Positions 16,698 through 27,000 of a stretch of DNA of 49,133 bases are shown here, piece by piece. Position 1 is the first letter of the stretch. Each line of letters begins with the position of its first letter. The notes beneath the pieces are model-generated. The model had not been told where the DNA came from. It ran no database searches and saw only the letters and a list, made by a program, of their open reading frames with translations. Source of the stretch: Imperialibacter sp. EC-SDR9 (GTDB lineage: Bacteria > Bacteroidota > Bacteroidia > Cytophagales > Cyclobacteriaceae). The position numbers were made by a program, and so were the translations under genes. The stretch lies in assembly GCF_902498805.1 (NCBI RefSeq), contig NZ_LR701610.1:1-49133 (forward strand), in the 5' to 3' direction.

Positions 16698-17948
16698 ATG
16701 GCTGAATTCGACCTTATTACTTTACCTAACGGTATTAGATTAATCCACAAGCAGGTAGCTTCAACAAAAATCGCTCACGTTGGCATCATGCTGGACGTTG
16801 GGAGCAGAGATGAGTCGCCCGACCAACTCGGCATCGCCCACTTCTGGGAGCATATGGCTTTTAAGGGCACCAAAAAAAGGAAGTCGTTCCACATCCTTAA
16901 CCGACTCGACTCTCTCGGAGGAGAGCTCAATGCCTACACCACCAAAGAAAAGATTTGCTTTTATGCCAGCGTCCTCGACCTTCACCTGGAAAAGGCGCTC
17001 GAGCTTCTTACCGATATCACTTTCAACTCCACCTTTCCCGAAAAGCAAATCGAAAAAGAACGAAATGTGATCCTGGAGGAAATGTCGATGTATAAAGACA
17101 ATCCGGAAGACGCCATCATGGATGATTTTGACGAGGTTGTTTTTGCAAAGCACCCGCTGGGACACAATATACTCGGCACTCAGGAAACCGTCGGAGGGTT
17201 CAGTCAAAATGATTTCAGAAGGTTTTTAGAAGAAAACCTCGACTCTGAAAGAATGGTCGTTTCCACGGTAGGCAATTTTTCTTTGAAGAAAATAGAACGG
17301 CTGGTGCGAAAACACCTCAACGACTCGCCAACTTTTAGTTCTTCTAAGCAGCGGAAGTTGTTTGGCCCTTATCGCCCATCGTCTCTATCAGAAGTGAAGC
17401 CCATCACACAGGCTCAATGTGCCATAGGCCGACCTGCCTACAAAATAGCCGACGAACGAAGAATTCCCTTTTTCATGCTGGCCAATATTCTGGGAGGGCC
17501 CGGGATGAATTCCCGACTGAATATGTCGCTCAGAGAAAAGTATGGCTACGTGTATTCCATTGACGCCAGCTATAACCCTTATGTCGACACAGGGTTGTTC
17601 TCAGTATTCTTCGGCACTGACCCCAGGCATATTTCCAGAAGCTTCCAGCTGATCCAAAAAGAGTTTGCCATGCTGAGAGAAAGAAAACTCGGAGAGGTAC
17701 AATTTCACAAAGCCAGGGAGCAGCTCATGGGGCAACTGGCCATGAGCGAAGAAAACAATGGCAGCATGATGCTGATGATGGCCAAAAGTCTGCTGGATAT
17801 GGGCTCTGTTCCCAGTTTGGAAAATGTGTTTCAGGACATTCGAAAGATCACCAGGGAGCATATCATAGAACTTGCCAATGAAATGCTGGTTGACGATGAC
17901 ATGAGCACACTGGTGTTTGTGCCAGAAAATGGCAAAGTCAACCACTAG
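16698..17948 (+). CDS. M16-family zinc peptidase
   Basis: The 416-residue protein is a single-chain pitrilysin-family peptidase like bacterial PqqL/mitochondrial-processing-peptidase homologues. The inverted zinc motif is His48-Phe-Trp-Glu51-His52 and the third ligand is Glu128 in VILEEM, at the expected spacing. The inactive second domain starts near 165 and contains GGPGMNSRLNMSLREKYGYVYS (about 266-287), the conserved RxR/Y substrate-binding region. No signal peptide is present, so it is probably cytoplasmic. It degrades peptides; the substrate is unknown. Confidence 0.94.
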   Translation: MAEFDLITLPNGIRLIHKQVASTKIAHVGIMLDVGSRDESPDQLGIAHFWEHMAFKGTKKRKSFHILNRLDSLGGELNAYTTKEKICFYASVLDLHLEKALELLTDITFNSTFPEKQIEKERNVILEEMSMYKDNPEDAIMDDFDEVVFAKHPLGHNILGTQETVGGFSQNDFRRFLEENLDSERMVVSTVGNFSLKKIERLVRKHLNDSPTFSSSKQRKLFGPYRPSSLSEVKPITQAQCAIGRPAYKIADERRIPFFMLANILGGPGMNSRLNMSLREKYGYVYSIDASYNPYVDTGLFSVFFGTDPRHISRSFQLIQKEFAMLRERKLGEVQFHKAREQLMGQLAMSEENNGSMMLMMAKSLLDMGSVPSLENVFQDIRKITREHIIELANEMLVDDDMSTLVFVPENGKVNH

Positions 17949-17959
17949 CAACAACTATC

Positions 17960-18433
17960 CTACTCTTTGAGAAATTGATACCTCATACCCCAGCTCACGG
18001 CCGGTATCACATAGTACCACTCCCCATCAGGCACAATTTTTGGCGAAAATTCCCCAAGCAGGTAAAAATTAGGAGCATTCTTAAATGGAGCTGTCCGTAT
18101 GCCCAAAGGAATAGTAACGAACCCAAGCCCACCTTCGCCGCCTTCCCAGGGACTATAGCCGAGTCCAAGACCCAGGGATAACGCTACCTGATCGTTGTGC
18201 ATGATGTTAGCATTTCCTATCACCTGAGGTATTCCTTTATACTCGGCTACCCGAGCATCCTCAAAAAGTGTGTAGTAGGGCTTGGTGCTTAACCGAAATT
18301 CTCCCCAAATCTTCCTCTCGAAATTGGTGCTTACTGCTATCTCTCTTCCGCTGGAAAAAAAGGCTAGTCCGCCCTGAGCGAAAGCTGAAATAGCAAATGA
18401 AACAAGAAACAGAGCAGTTAGTATAGTTTTCAT
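17960..18433 (-). CDS. Small secreted outer-membrane beta-barrel-like protein
   Basis: The start at 18433 gives MKTILTALFLVSFAISAFAQ, a clean signal peptide with cleavage after AFAQ; the longer GTG frame adds residues encoded by an inverted repeat. The mature part (about 138 residues) consists of alternating amphipathic strands (LSLGLGLGYSPW, GLGFVTIPLGIRTAPF, YYVIPAVSWGMRYQF) and ends in an aromatic-containing strand, as outer-membrane barrels often do. No family name can be assigned. Its start codon lies at the 3' end of a perfect 20-bp inverted repeat (18431-18478). Confidence 0.75.
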   Translation of the reverse strand: MKTILTALFLVSFAISAFAQGGLAFFSSGREIAVSTNFERKIWGEFRLSTKPYYTLFEDARVAEYKGIPQVIGNANIMHNDQVALSLGLGLGYSPWEGGEGGLGFVTIPLGIRTAPFKNAPNFYLLGEFSPKIVPDGEWYYVIPAVSWGMRYQFLKE

Positions 18434-18478
18434 AATAATTGCATTGAATTGAATCACCAATTCAATGCAATTATTATG
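18431..18478 (-). repeat. Perfect 20-bp inverted repeat enclosing the start codon
   Basis: The arms at 18431-18450 and 18459-18478 are exact reverse complements around the eight-base loop GAATCACC. In the minus-strand mRNA the last three bases of the second arm are the ATG of the outer-membrane protein gene. The hairpin begins 16 bases after the stop of the FG-GAP lipoprotein gene. It lacks a U-run, so it is not an ordinary terminator. Confidence 0.9.
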
Positions 18479-18493
18479 CCCATTGAGCGGTAT

Positions 18494-21400
18494 TTATTGA
18501 TTAGGTGATGAAACAACCCTGGAATCGCCGTTGAAATCAAATATTTCAACTTGCGTTACCCCTTCAGGCACCCTGATAGTCCGTGAAGACTGCGACAGAA
18601 ACCCTGATCCATAAGTCAATTCGACCCTCTCAGTTTGTCCACCGCTATGCTTCAGTAAAGCATAAAAGTCAGTTGGGTTCGTTTTTACAACTGTGCCTTT
18701 GAATGCGTCATTCGGCAAGCCAAATACCTTCAGGTCTCCCCGGTTTTGACTGGCAACAAAAATATCGTTGCCCGCAACAGAGCTCAGTCGCACAAGTGAT
18801 TTAGCATCGCCCTCTACTAAGAAGCCGCTCTTAGCTGAAAGTACTGGCGAGAAATTGCCCTTACCGTCTCCAAATAGCAGCAGCCCAGTTAGTGCGTCGT
18901 ATCGACCAGGAAATACCTCGTTGCCATAGTCATTGCCAACCATCAGCACATCCAGATGACCGTCGCTATTGACATCGGTTGCTACCATGCCATTGATAGG
19001 GGCTATCTGCGCCCGGATAGGTAGCGCCGTCATTTTGAAAGTGCCATTGCCCAGGTTTTCAATATAGCTTGATTTCATGTAGTTCGCCTCCAATATCAGG
19101 GCTCCTTCCAACTGCTGTTTCGTAAACAGCTCAGCCATGGTGATTTTACCAAATTGCTTGTACCTGGAGAACATTTTGCGGAACATGGGGCTCTGCGAGT
19201 TCATCTCATCCCAGAAATGGAGAGGAAACTCTTTCATCTCCCCATTGTCAGTTTTAAAGTAGCAGCTCATAATCAAGTCAACGCTGGCATTGCCATCAAA
19301 GTCTTTGGCATAAGCCCTCAAAGGTTGCTCTGCTGTTGCCCGGTAGTAGTTGTTTTCCCCAAGGTTACCCGCCACATAGTCGGTATCACCGTCTTTGTCA
19401 AAGTCGCCGGACACAATACTGTTCCACCAACCCTTTTTCTCAAGAAGCCCTGTGCTCAGATCAACTTTGTAGGCACCATCCTCGTTTTTCACAAAAGTGA
19501 TTGGCATAAACTCACCAACCAACACCATATCCACCAGGCCGTCCGCATTGTAGTCGGTCCAGAGCATGTCTGTTATCATACCTGCGTCAGCAAGAAAAGG
19601 CGCCTTCGATGCCGTAATATCAACAAGACGCCCGCCCTGATTCTCCAAAAGCACGCTTTGAGAAGGATAAGGATACGATGCCGGCACTACCCGGCCACCA
19701 ACAAAAACATCCAGGTCACCGTCTTTGTCAAAATCGGCTGCCCGGGCAATCGACCCACTGAACTGAAGCTTCGAAGAAACTCCGTCTACTTGCAGCTTGA
19801 AATTGCCTCTTCCGTCGTTCAAGTAGAGGTGATCGGCATACTTGTCAGACGGGAATACGTACTCACCCCCACCTGAAACAGCATATAAATCGAGGTCTCC
19901 ATCAATATCGATGTCAAATAGCAGAAGGCCCATGTACTCGTTTTGCTCCACCCCTTTCTTTTCGACGCCAATCTTCTCCTGAAACGAACCGTCTGGCTTT
20001 TGAAGAAAAAACTGAATGCCCTGATTCGCTGAGCCACCTGAAATAAAGTCTTCAAGCCCATCCCCGTTGATGTCGCCTACAGCTATTGCTGGCCCGTATT
20101 GAGTAAACTTGTGAGGCAGGGTTCTTTGAAGGTTAAAATCTATTTTATCTTCTTCTTCATGGGTAAAAGCCACCTGTAGCGATTTTGTCACGTCGGCAAG
20201 TACCGTTGGTTTACCGCCTAAGGCGGGCATCTCCCTGGCAAGATTGTCTCCTGCAGAAGCTGATGAGTAATCTACCGTCAGCACCTGGTCGACCGCCACG
20301 TTAGTGAGGACGCTGGACTTGCCATCGTACCAATCGACGACAACCGAGTCGACCGACGTCGTTTTCCCCATCCCAAAATGAGCAATATCTTCTACAGAAG
20401 ACAGAAAGCCTCTATAGACTGAATGGTCATGATATTGCATTTGTCCATTGCCATACTTTAAAGTAATCTTCGTGCCAAGTCCTGCTTGATTCTCTTTATT
20501 GCCCTTAAGTTTGACTCGCAGAAAGTGAATCGAATCCTGCTTCGTATTGGCTTTGCTGTTCAATGTATTTTCGTACACCAGGGCCACGTCGTCAATGGTG
20601 TTTACAACGTAATCAAGGTCTCCGTCATTGTCCAGGTCGGCAAACGCTGCACCATTGGAGAAAGTGGGTTTATAAAGCCCCCATTTTCTCGTTGCATCGG
20701 AGAAGGTCAGGTCTCCATTGTTCTCAAAAGCGAAGTTTGAAATCTTTACAACCGGGATGGAATCGACCAACATATCCGGCCCTGCGATGTTACCTACATC
20801 CGCCCGGTAGCTCGCAAAATCCTTGTCGGTAATGTCTTTGGGAAAGCCATTGGTAATCAAAAGATCTCTGTCGCCGTCGTTGTCCACATCAGCAAGCAAT
20901 GGCGACCAGCTCCAGTCTGTCTCAAATATTTCCGACATGAATCCTATCTCGCTGAAAGGAATGCCTGCGCCATTATTGAGCTGCAACATATTGCGCACAT
21001 GCTGGTACTCATAGTCGAACTTTTCATTGTTCACATATACCTGATAAACATTCTTTCCTATCGTCGTCTTCTTGCGAAAGTTGGTCTCTGGCAGCATATC
21101 GAGCGTTACTATGTCGACCCAACCATCGTTGTTGATATCAGCAATGTCATTGCCCATAGAAAACTGGCTTGAGTGCCTAACATATTCACCCAGCTTATTG
21201 GTAAATGTGCCATCGCCATTGTTGATGTAGAGCAGGTCGTTGCTCAAAAAGTCGTTTGACACATAAATATCAGGCCACGAGTCATTGTTGACATCGGCAA
21301 TGGCTATCCCGAGGCCAAATCCCTCGTAAAGGATGCCCGCTTCCTTGTTGGCTATTGAAAAGGTGCCATCGCCGTTGTTCTTGTAGAACCTGTCAGTGTT

Positions 21401-22042
21401 CGGTGCTGTTCCGTCCACTATTTTGGGCCTGTAGTTGGTTGGAATTCGCCCGCTTTGCACATTGGTAAGCACGTATAGGTCAAGGTCTCCGTCTTTGTCA
21501 TAGTCCAAAAAAGCAGCGTTTGTGCTCCAGCCATTGTCGTTAACACCATATTGTCTGGCCATTTCTTTGAAAGTAGGGACGCCACCCGGCGAGCCTCCCT
21601 GGTTCACAAACAACATGTTCTCTCTCCTCAAAGAATCGCCGTACATGGTGGCGCACACATAGATATCCAACCAACCGTCGGCATTTATATCCACTAAAGC
21701 GATGCCCTGGCTCCACTTGTCCGGCGCTCCTATTCCCGCTTCGGCAGAAACATCATCGAACGCCAGACCTCCCTTGTTAATGAAGAGCTTGTTGCTGGTT
21801 TGGTTGCCTGTAAAAAAAAGGTCTGTCAGACCGTCGTTATTAAAGTCGCCGGCCCCCACTCCACCCCCGTTGTAGATGTACTCGTTGGTGAGGATATTAA
21901 AGGTGTCCGATTCTATGATCGTGTTGGAAAAGTCGATGCCGGTATGGGTTGCCTGTAGCTCCCGGAAGAGTGTATCAGGCTGGGTATCACATGAGGCCAA
22001 AAGAAAAGAAGTCAGACCAATAACTGTAAGCGCTCTAAACAT
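18494..22042 (-). CDS. Large lipoprotein with FG-GAP/VCBS repeats and ASPIC/UnbV domain
   Basis: The ATG at 22042 is preferred over the TTG at 22069: it opens a lipoprotein signal (MFRALTVIGLTSFLLASC) and is preceded by a -7 box. The mature protein has about 1165 residues. Many calcium-binding loops of the type D.(N/D).DG..D (for example DFNNDGLTDLFF, DYDKDGDLDLYV, DINGDGLEDF) form FG-GAP beta-propellers before and after an ASPIC/UnbV domain at about 500-585 (AGLGTKITLKYGNGQ, then GFLSSVEDIAHFGMG). Such proteins are found beside SusC/SusD pairs and are probably surface-exposed glycan or protein binders. It is read in the same direction as susC-susD but after a terminator. Confidence 0.92.
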   Translation of the reverse strand: MFRALTVIGLTSFLLASCDTQPDTLFRELQATHTGIDFSNTIIESDTFNILTNEYIYNGGGVGAGDFNNDGLTDLFFTGNQTSNKLFINKGGLAFDDVSAEAGIGAPDKWSQGIALVDINADGWLDIYVCATMYGDSLRRENMLFVNQGGSPGGVPTFKEMARQYGVNDNGWSTNAAFLDYDKDGDLDLYVLTNVQSGRIPTNYRPKIVDGTAPNTDRFYKNNGDGTFSIANKEAGILYEGFGLGIAIADVNNDSWPDIYVSNDFLSNDLLYINNGDGTFTNKLGEYVRHSSQFSMGNDIADINNDGWVDIVTLDMLPETNFRKKTTIGKNVYQVYVNNEKFDYEYQHVRNMLQLNNGAGIPFSEIGFMSEIFETDWSWSPLLADVDNDGDRDLLITNGFPKDITDKDFASYRADVGNIAGPDMLVDSIPVVKISNFAFENNGDLTFSDATRKWGLYKPTFSNGAAFADLDNDGDLDYVVNTIDDVALVYENTLNSKANTKQDSIHFLRVKLKGNKENQAGLGTKITLKYGNGQMQYHDHSVYRGFLSSVEDIAHFGMGKTTSVDSVVVDWYDGKSSVLTNVAVDQVLTVDYSSASAGDNLAREMPALGGKPTVLADVTKSLQVAFTHEEEDKIDFNLQRTLPHKFTQYGPAIAVGDINGDGLEDFISGGSANQGIQFFLQKPDGSFQEKIGVEKKGVEQNEYMGLLLFDIDIDGDLDLYAVSGGGEYVFPSDKYADHLYLNDGRGNFKLQVDGVSSKLQFSGSIARAADFDKDGDLDVFVGGRVVPASYPYPSQSVLLENQGGRLVDITASKAPFLADAGMITDMLWTDYNADGLVDMVLVGEFMPITFVKNEDGAYKVDLSTGLLEKKGWWNSIVSGDFDKDGDTDYVAGNLGENNYYRATAEQPLRAYAKDFDGNASVDLIMSCYFKTDNGEMKEFPLHFWDEMNSQSPMFRKMFSRYKQFGKITMAELFTKQQLEGALILEANYMKSSYIENLGNGTFKMTALPIRAQIAPINGMVATDVNSDGHLDVLMVGNDYGNEVFPGRYDALTGLLLFGDGKGNFSPVLSAKSGFLVEGDAKSLVRLSSVAGNDIFVASQNRGDLKVFGLPNDAFKGTVVKTNPTDFYALLKHSGGQTERVELTYGSGFLSQSSRTIRVPEGVTQVEIFDFNGDSRVVSSPNQ

Positions 22043-22066
22043 ATCGATGAACTTTTTACTTGATTG

Positions 22067-22074
22067 CAAATTTA
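22067..22074 (-). promoter_or_regulatory. Bacteroidota -7 box before the FG-GAP lipoprotein gene
   Basis: On the minus strand the sequence is TAAATTTG (TAnnTTTG), 24 bases before the ATG at 22042. It supports that start and separate transcription from susD. Confidence 0.5.
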
Positions 22075-22182
22075 GGGCTAAATGTCATTTTGAGTAATTT
22101 TTTAACGGTTACTTAGGCGTGAAAAGAGAACAAAAAATATGGCTGGCTAAGAATAAAGACCACTTTGAAATGGTTGCAAAAA

Positions 22183-22213
22183 AAAAGAGGTGACGATAAC
22201 CGCCACCTCTTTT
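22183..22213 (-). terminator. Terminator after susD
   Basis: AAAAGAGGTG (22183-22192) pairs with CACCTCTTTT (22204-22213). On the minus strand the stem runs directly into a long T tract, 27 bases after the susD stop. Confidence 0.85.
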
Positions 22214-22239
22214 CATCTATTCAAATTATTTAATGCGAA

Positions 22240-23979
22240 TTAGTATCCGTCATTCTGCACAAGCACACCATTCATCAGGTCAATTTGACCCTGAGGAAGA
22301 GGAAGCAGAACGTCTTTAGGATCAAACGAAGCTCCGCCCATAGCATTGATAAGGATTTTGCTTTCGTAGGCGAGATATGCGTTTAGGTCTTGAGCTGCAA
22401 TTCCCCAGCGAACAAGGTCATAGAACCTTTGTCCTTCGCCGGCAAGTTCCAGCTTACGCTCCATTCTCACAGCCTTCTCTGCAGCAGTCTTATCTGTCCA
22501 TGGTGTGTCATAGGTGCCAATTACATAATTGGCAGCAAAGCCTGAACCGTCATACTCAGTCACCCAAGAGGCGTCGTTCGCAGCTCTCTCTCTTACCATG
22601 TTCACATACTCACGTGCTTTTTCAAGGCTACCTACCTCAATTTCGCACTCGGCAGCCATCAGCAGCACGTCAGCAAAACGAATGATATTGATGTTCATTG
22701 CAGCATAGCCTGGTGTCCATGAACTGTTGTCCTGGTATGTTCCTACGTCTGTCTTGTAGTAGACATACTTCTTAGGAGAGTAAGGGCCAGCGTTGGCCTG
22801 GTTACGAATCCAGTCAAACCCAGGGTGCTCCTGCCAGTCAAGGTAAGGAATACCACGGCGACCAATGGTGAAGTCAATTCTAGGATCAAGATTGCCTGCG
22901 TCTTCAGTAAATGCTTCATCAGACTGTAGGCCCTGATCAGTTTTCACCTCATTGGCAGGGCTATTAAATGCTCTGTCGAACAAGGGAAGACCGATTGCGT
23001 CAGTTCTGTAGTGATTGGCTAGCTCGAAAGTAGGAGCAAAAAAACCACAACAGTTGCCAGGACCATTTGCACCCGTATTGTAAGGCCAGTTAAGGTCAAA
23101 CTCAGGGTTGGCATTGTTCACACTACCAGTGTTGGCAGCTGACTGATACGCCCAAATTGACTCTTCGTGATTGTCATTTTCAGCTTTGAAGATATCTGGA
23201 AACGACGCCACCAAACCTACAGTTTTACCATTGCTGGTTTTACCGCTTGTAATTACCTCATTGAACAAAGCCAAAGCAGCTGCGTGGTTATTCTGAAACA
23301 AGTTGATTTTACCCAAATAAGCAGCAGCGGCAGTTTTGTTTACACGACCTGCCTGATCTTGCGTTTCCGGTAGGTTATCGTAAGCAAATTGCATGTCAGC
23401 CACAATCTTGGGATAAAGATTCTGATCATTTCCAACTTCATCGATACCGGTACCATAATCGATTGTTTCATCAATGTAGGGTGTGTCATCAAAGTTAATT
23501 TTCAACTGAAAGTAGAAATGAGCTCTCAAGAACCGAGCCTGCGCCTCTACACTAGTTTTGAACTCATCAGAAACCCCCTCGTCAGCATCCGCAAGAAGCG
23601 CCATGACATTGTTGCATCTGGCCACACCTTCGTACCATGATGTGTATGCTTCATTGATTACTCCCTGAGTAGGAAGGTACTCATACCGCTGAATTGGGTT
23701 GATGTCAGAGAAATCACCAGGGTCAGTGCCCTTGTTGTGTTCCCCACCACGGATGCTGCCCCAAACCCAATTGGAAGCAGACCCCATCCTACGGTTTCTG
23801 CCATTCACCTGTGAATAAGCAGCTATCAAAGACCCATCTATGCCTTTGGCAGAAGTAAGCTGAGCCCTTGAAAGTGTTCCCGTAGGGGCAATTTCAAGAA
23901 ACTCGTCCTTACAACCGATCACCAGAACCGTTAAGGCAACAAACAGGCCTGCGGCTCCTTTTATTATGTTTTTTTTCAT
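22240..23979 (-). CDS. SusD/RagB-family nutrient-binding lipoprotein
   Basis: The start at 23979 (MKKNIIKG) gives a lipoprotein signal ending at VIGC (lipidated Cys near 24), followed by KDEFLEIAPTGTLS, the usual SusD N-terminus. The 579-residue length is normal. The TPR-like helices (SVEAQARFLRAHFYFQL, TAAAAYLGKINLFQNNHAAAL) and the C-terminal block LLMAAECEIEVGSLEKAREYVNMVRERA, ending in LLPLPQGQIDLM, are family hallmarks. It caps the SusC channel and captures an oligosaccharide or other ligand at the cell surface. No adjacent glycosidase indicates the substrate. Confidence 0.96.
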   Translation of the reverse strand: MKKNIIKGAAGLFVALTVLVIGCKDEFLEIAPTGTLSRAQLTSAKGIDGSLIAAYSQVNGRNRRMGSASNWVWGSIRGGEHNKGTDPGDFSDINPIQRYEYLPTQGVINEAYTSWYEGVARCNNVMALLADADEGVSDEFKTSVEAQARFLRAHFYFQLKINFDDTPYIDETIDYGTGIDEVGNDQNLYPKIVADMQFAYDNLPETQDQAGRVNKTAAAAYLGKINLFQNNHAAALALFNEVITSGKTSNGKTVGLVASFPDIFKAENDNHEESIWAYQSAANTGSVNNANPEFDLNWPYNTGANGPGNCCGFFAPTFELANHYRTDAIGLPLFDRAFNSPANEVKTDQGLQSDEAFTEDAGNLDPRIDFTIGRRGIPYLDWQEHPGFDWIRNQANAGPYSPKKYVYYKTDVGTYQDNSSWTPGYAAMNINIIRFADVLLMAAECEIEVGSLEKAREYVNMVRERAANDASWVTEYDGSGFAANYVIGTYDTPWTDKTAAEKAVRMERKLELAGEGQRFYDLVRWGIAAQDLNAYLAYESKILINAMGGASFDPKDVLLPLPQGQIDLMNGVLVQNDGY

Positions 23980-24044
23980 GGTCATCATTCTTTTATATTT
24001 TTCAAAAACATCAATATTAAATTGATCGTTTAATCAAATTGTTT

Positions 24045-27000
24045 TTAGAAGCCGAGTTGAATACCGCCCGTGAATCCCTTTGTGATAGGATAGTTTCCTA
24101 CATCAACACCAAAGTTGATATCAGCGTTACCACCAACTGATGGATCAAGTCCCTCATACCCTGTAATAGTCATCAGGTTGTTAGCAGAAACGAACACTCT
24201 CAACTGAGTCATTTTCAACCTTGACAACAAGTCAGCCGGCATTTTGTAACCTAGAGTGATGTTCTGCAATCTTAAGTACGATCCATTCTCTACATAGTAA
24301 GAATTGGCTTGAGTGTTGGTGCTAAAGTTTGAAGACTTGTCAAACACTGGCTGATTGCTACCTGTATTGGTAGGGCTCCAGCTATCCTTTACACGTTCAG
24401 CAATGGCTGCACCTGCAAATGATGGATAGAAATCAGTGAACCAACGTGACTGGTTCCAAATCTCGTTACCTATAGAAGTGTAGAAATAGGCAGCAAGGTC
24501 AAAGTTTTTGTATCCAAGAGAGAAAGTAAGACCTCCTGTGAACGGAGCAACAGGACTACCCAGGAATTTTCTATCATCCTCTGTGATTTTTCCATCACCA
24601 TCCAAATCTCTGTAACGGAAGTGGCCTGGAGCTGCTCCAGCCTGAAATTCAGTACTTCCATCTCCGTCAAGTGAATTGGCTGAAGTAACTTCAGCAGCTG
24701 ACTGCCACAAACTTTCAACCTCATACCCCCAGAAGCTTGACAAGGTGTAACCAACAGGGTTACGGATTGGAGCAATTCCTCTATAGGTAGTTGTACCATC
24801 AGTAAAGAACAGAAGGTCACCATCCAGTTTCACGATCTCATTCTTAAGAAGAGATCCTGTCACATTCACTTCATAAGTAAGGTCTGAAGTAAGGTTGCCT
24901 CTGTTGATCAACTGCAAGTCGATACCCTGGTTCCTCATTTCGCCAATGTTAACCGATGGTGCAGCCGCATAAACGCCTAAAGGAAGTGGTACTGGTAGGT
25001 TGAACAAAAGGTCTTTGGTGTCTTTTCTCCAGAAGTCAACAATTACGTCCAACTTGCCATCGAACAATGTACCGTCGATACCAATGTTTTGCGTAACGGA
25101 AGTCTCCCACTTGGCAGCAGCGTTACCAATTCTACTTCTGTAGAAACCAGCTGCATTACCGTTAGATCCAGCAATATCATAAGAAGAGTTGGCGATTGTA
25201 GTTGCATACAAACTGTACTGGTTGTTAGGGTTCACGTTATTGGAGTTACCCATAGTGCCGTAACCACCTCTGATTTTCAAATCATCAATAAAGGTAAGTG
25301 ATGACATGAAGCTTTCAGAGGAAAGCCTCCAGGCTGCAGAAAAGGCAGGGAATACACCGTACCTGTTTTCAGCACCAAAGCGGGAAGAACCATCACGGCG
25401 AATCACCGCACTAAAGATATACTTATCGTTCAGGATATAATTCGCTCTACCAAAATAAGAAGAGAAGTTAACCCCCTTGTCATAGTAACTATTGGGTGGG
25501 TTCCTTGATCCTAGTGTGGAAATCGTCACGAAATCTGGATCCTGAGAAAATGGATTCAAACCGTCAGCGCTCATACCACGAGATCTGCCAGTGTTCAATG
25601 CTTCCTGACCTACCAAGAGGTCTATATTGTGTACACCGAATGTCTTCTTATAGTTTGCCGTGTTGGTAAAGTTCCACTGAAAACCCCAGTTAGCACTTTC
25701 ACTGTAGCTAAATGCTGAGTTGTTCTCAGAGTTCTCATACTGACGACGGCCATAGCCCCAGCTATAACCTGCTCCATACTGACCACCTACGTTGGTTCTC
25801 AGTGTCAAGCCTGGAATCGGATCGTACTCAAGATAGACGTTACCAAAGCCGCTTCCATTGAAGCCTCTGTTGTTTTTCTGACCGTCTCTTGTTGCTACAG
25901 GGTTACGTGGGTTGTTGAAACCTTTAGAAGCAGTACCAGCATAGCCGCCGAACTCGTCATATACAGGGATGATGGTTGGCATACGGAAAGCTGAAAGGAT
26001 ATCGTTTTCATCATCCGCTACGCCTTGTCCGCCTTCATTTCCTTGCTGAGCAAGCACCGAACGATAAGTGAACTGCATGTTTTCACCAAAACGCAGATTA
26101 GGAAGCAGGTCAAACTCAGAGTTAGCCCTGAAGGAATATCTTTTGAATTGGTTGTACGTTACGATACCAGCCTGATCCTGTGCACTCAAAGAGAAGTAGA
26201 AACGGCTTCTGTCGGTACCACCATGCAATCCCAAAGTTTGTCTTTGAAGTGGCGCTACTCTTGTAATGGCATCATACCAGTCAGTTCCTGCGCCAGTAGC
26301 CGCTCTTGTGATCTGATAAACAGAACCCGCAGCGGGATCCACATTGTACATTGCAGCTTCTGCGGCGGTATAGGTGCCTATACGGCCAGACTCACCACCA
26401 ACGCTCAAGAAATCAGGCAATACTGGTGAAGAACCAGTACCAAACTGAGGATGGCTGAAAACTGGCTCACGGCTTTCAATGCGTGCCTGGTTGCGCTCAG
26501 CATTCCATGTCCACTCAGCAAAGTCAGCAGGGTTCATCATTTCAATTCCCTTTCCAGGAAATGTCATACCAAACATGCTGTTGTAATCAATACTGATCTT
26601 CTTAGCTGTCTTAGAGCCTTTCTTGGTAGTGTATACAATTACACCATTAGCCGCTCTTGCACCATAGATAGAAGCAGCAGCCGCATCTTTCAAAACCGTA
26701 GTTGACTCGATGTCATCAGGGCTAAGGAAGTTGGTGTCTCCTACAGGAACACCGTCTACTACGTAAAGAGGAGCGTTACCACCGAATGCGCCGAAACCCC
26801 TTACCCTGATCTGGCTGGTTGAACCAGGCTGACCATTGGTAATTACGTTTACACCGGCAATACGACCAGCCAATGACTGCTCTACGTTACCCGTTGGGAT
26901 AACTGCGATGTCTTTCGGCTTTACAGTTGAGATAGAACCGGAAGTTTCACGGCGGTTATCAACTGTGTAACCAGTGATTACCAGTTCCTGAAGCTGCTTT

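Noticed and set aside
20486-20740. Plus-strand frames opposite the FG-GAP gene
   Set aside because: They are shadow frames of a well-supported minus-strand gene with clear repeats.
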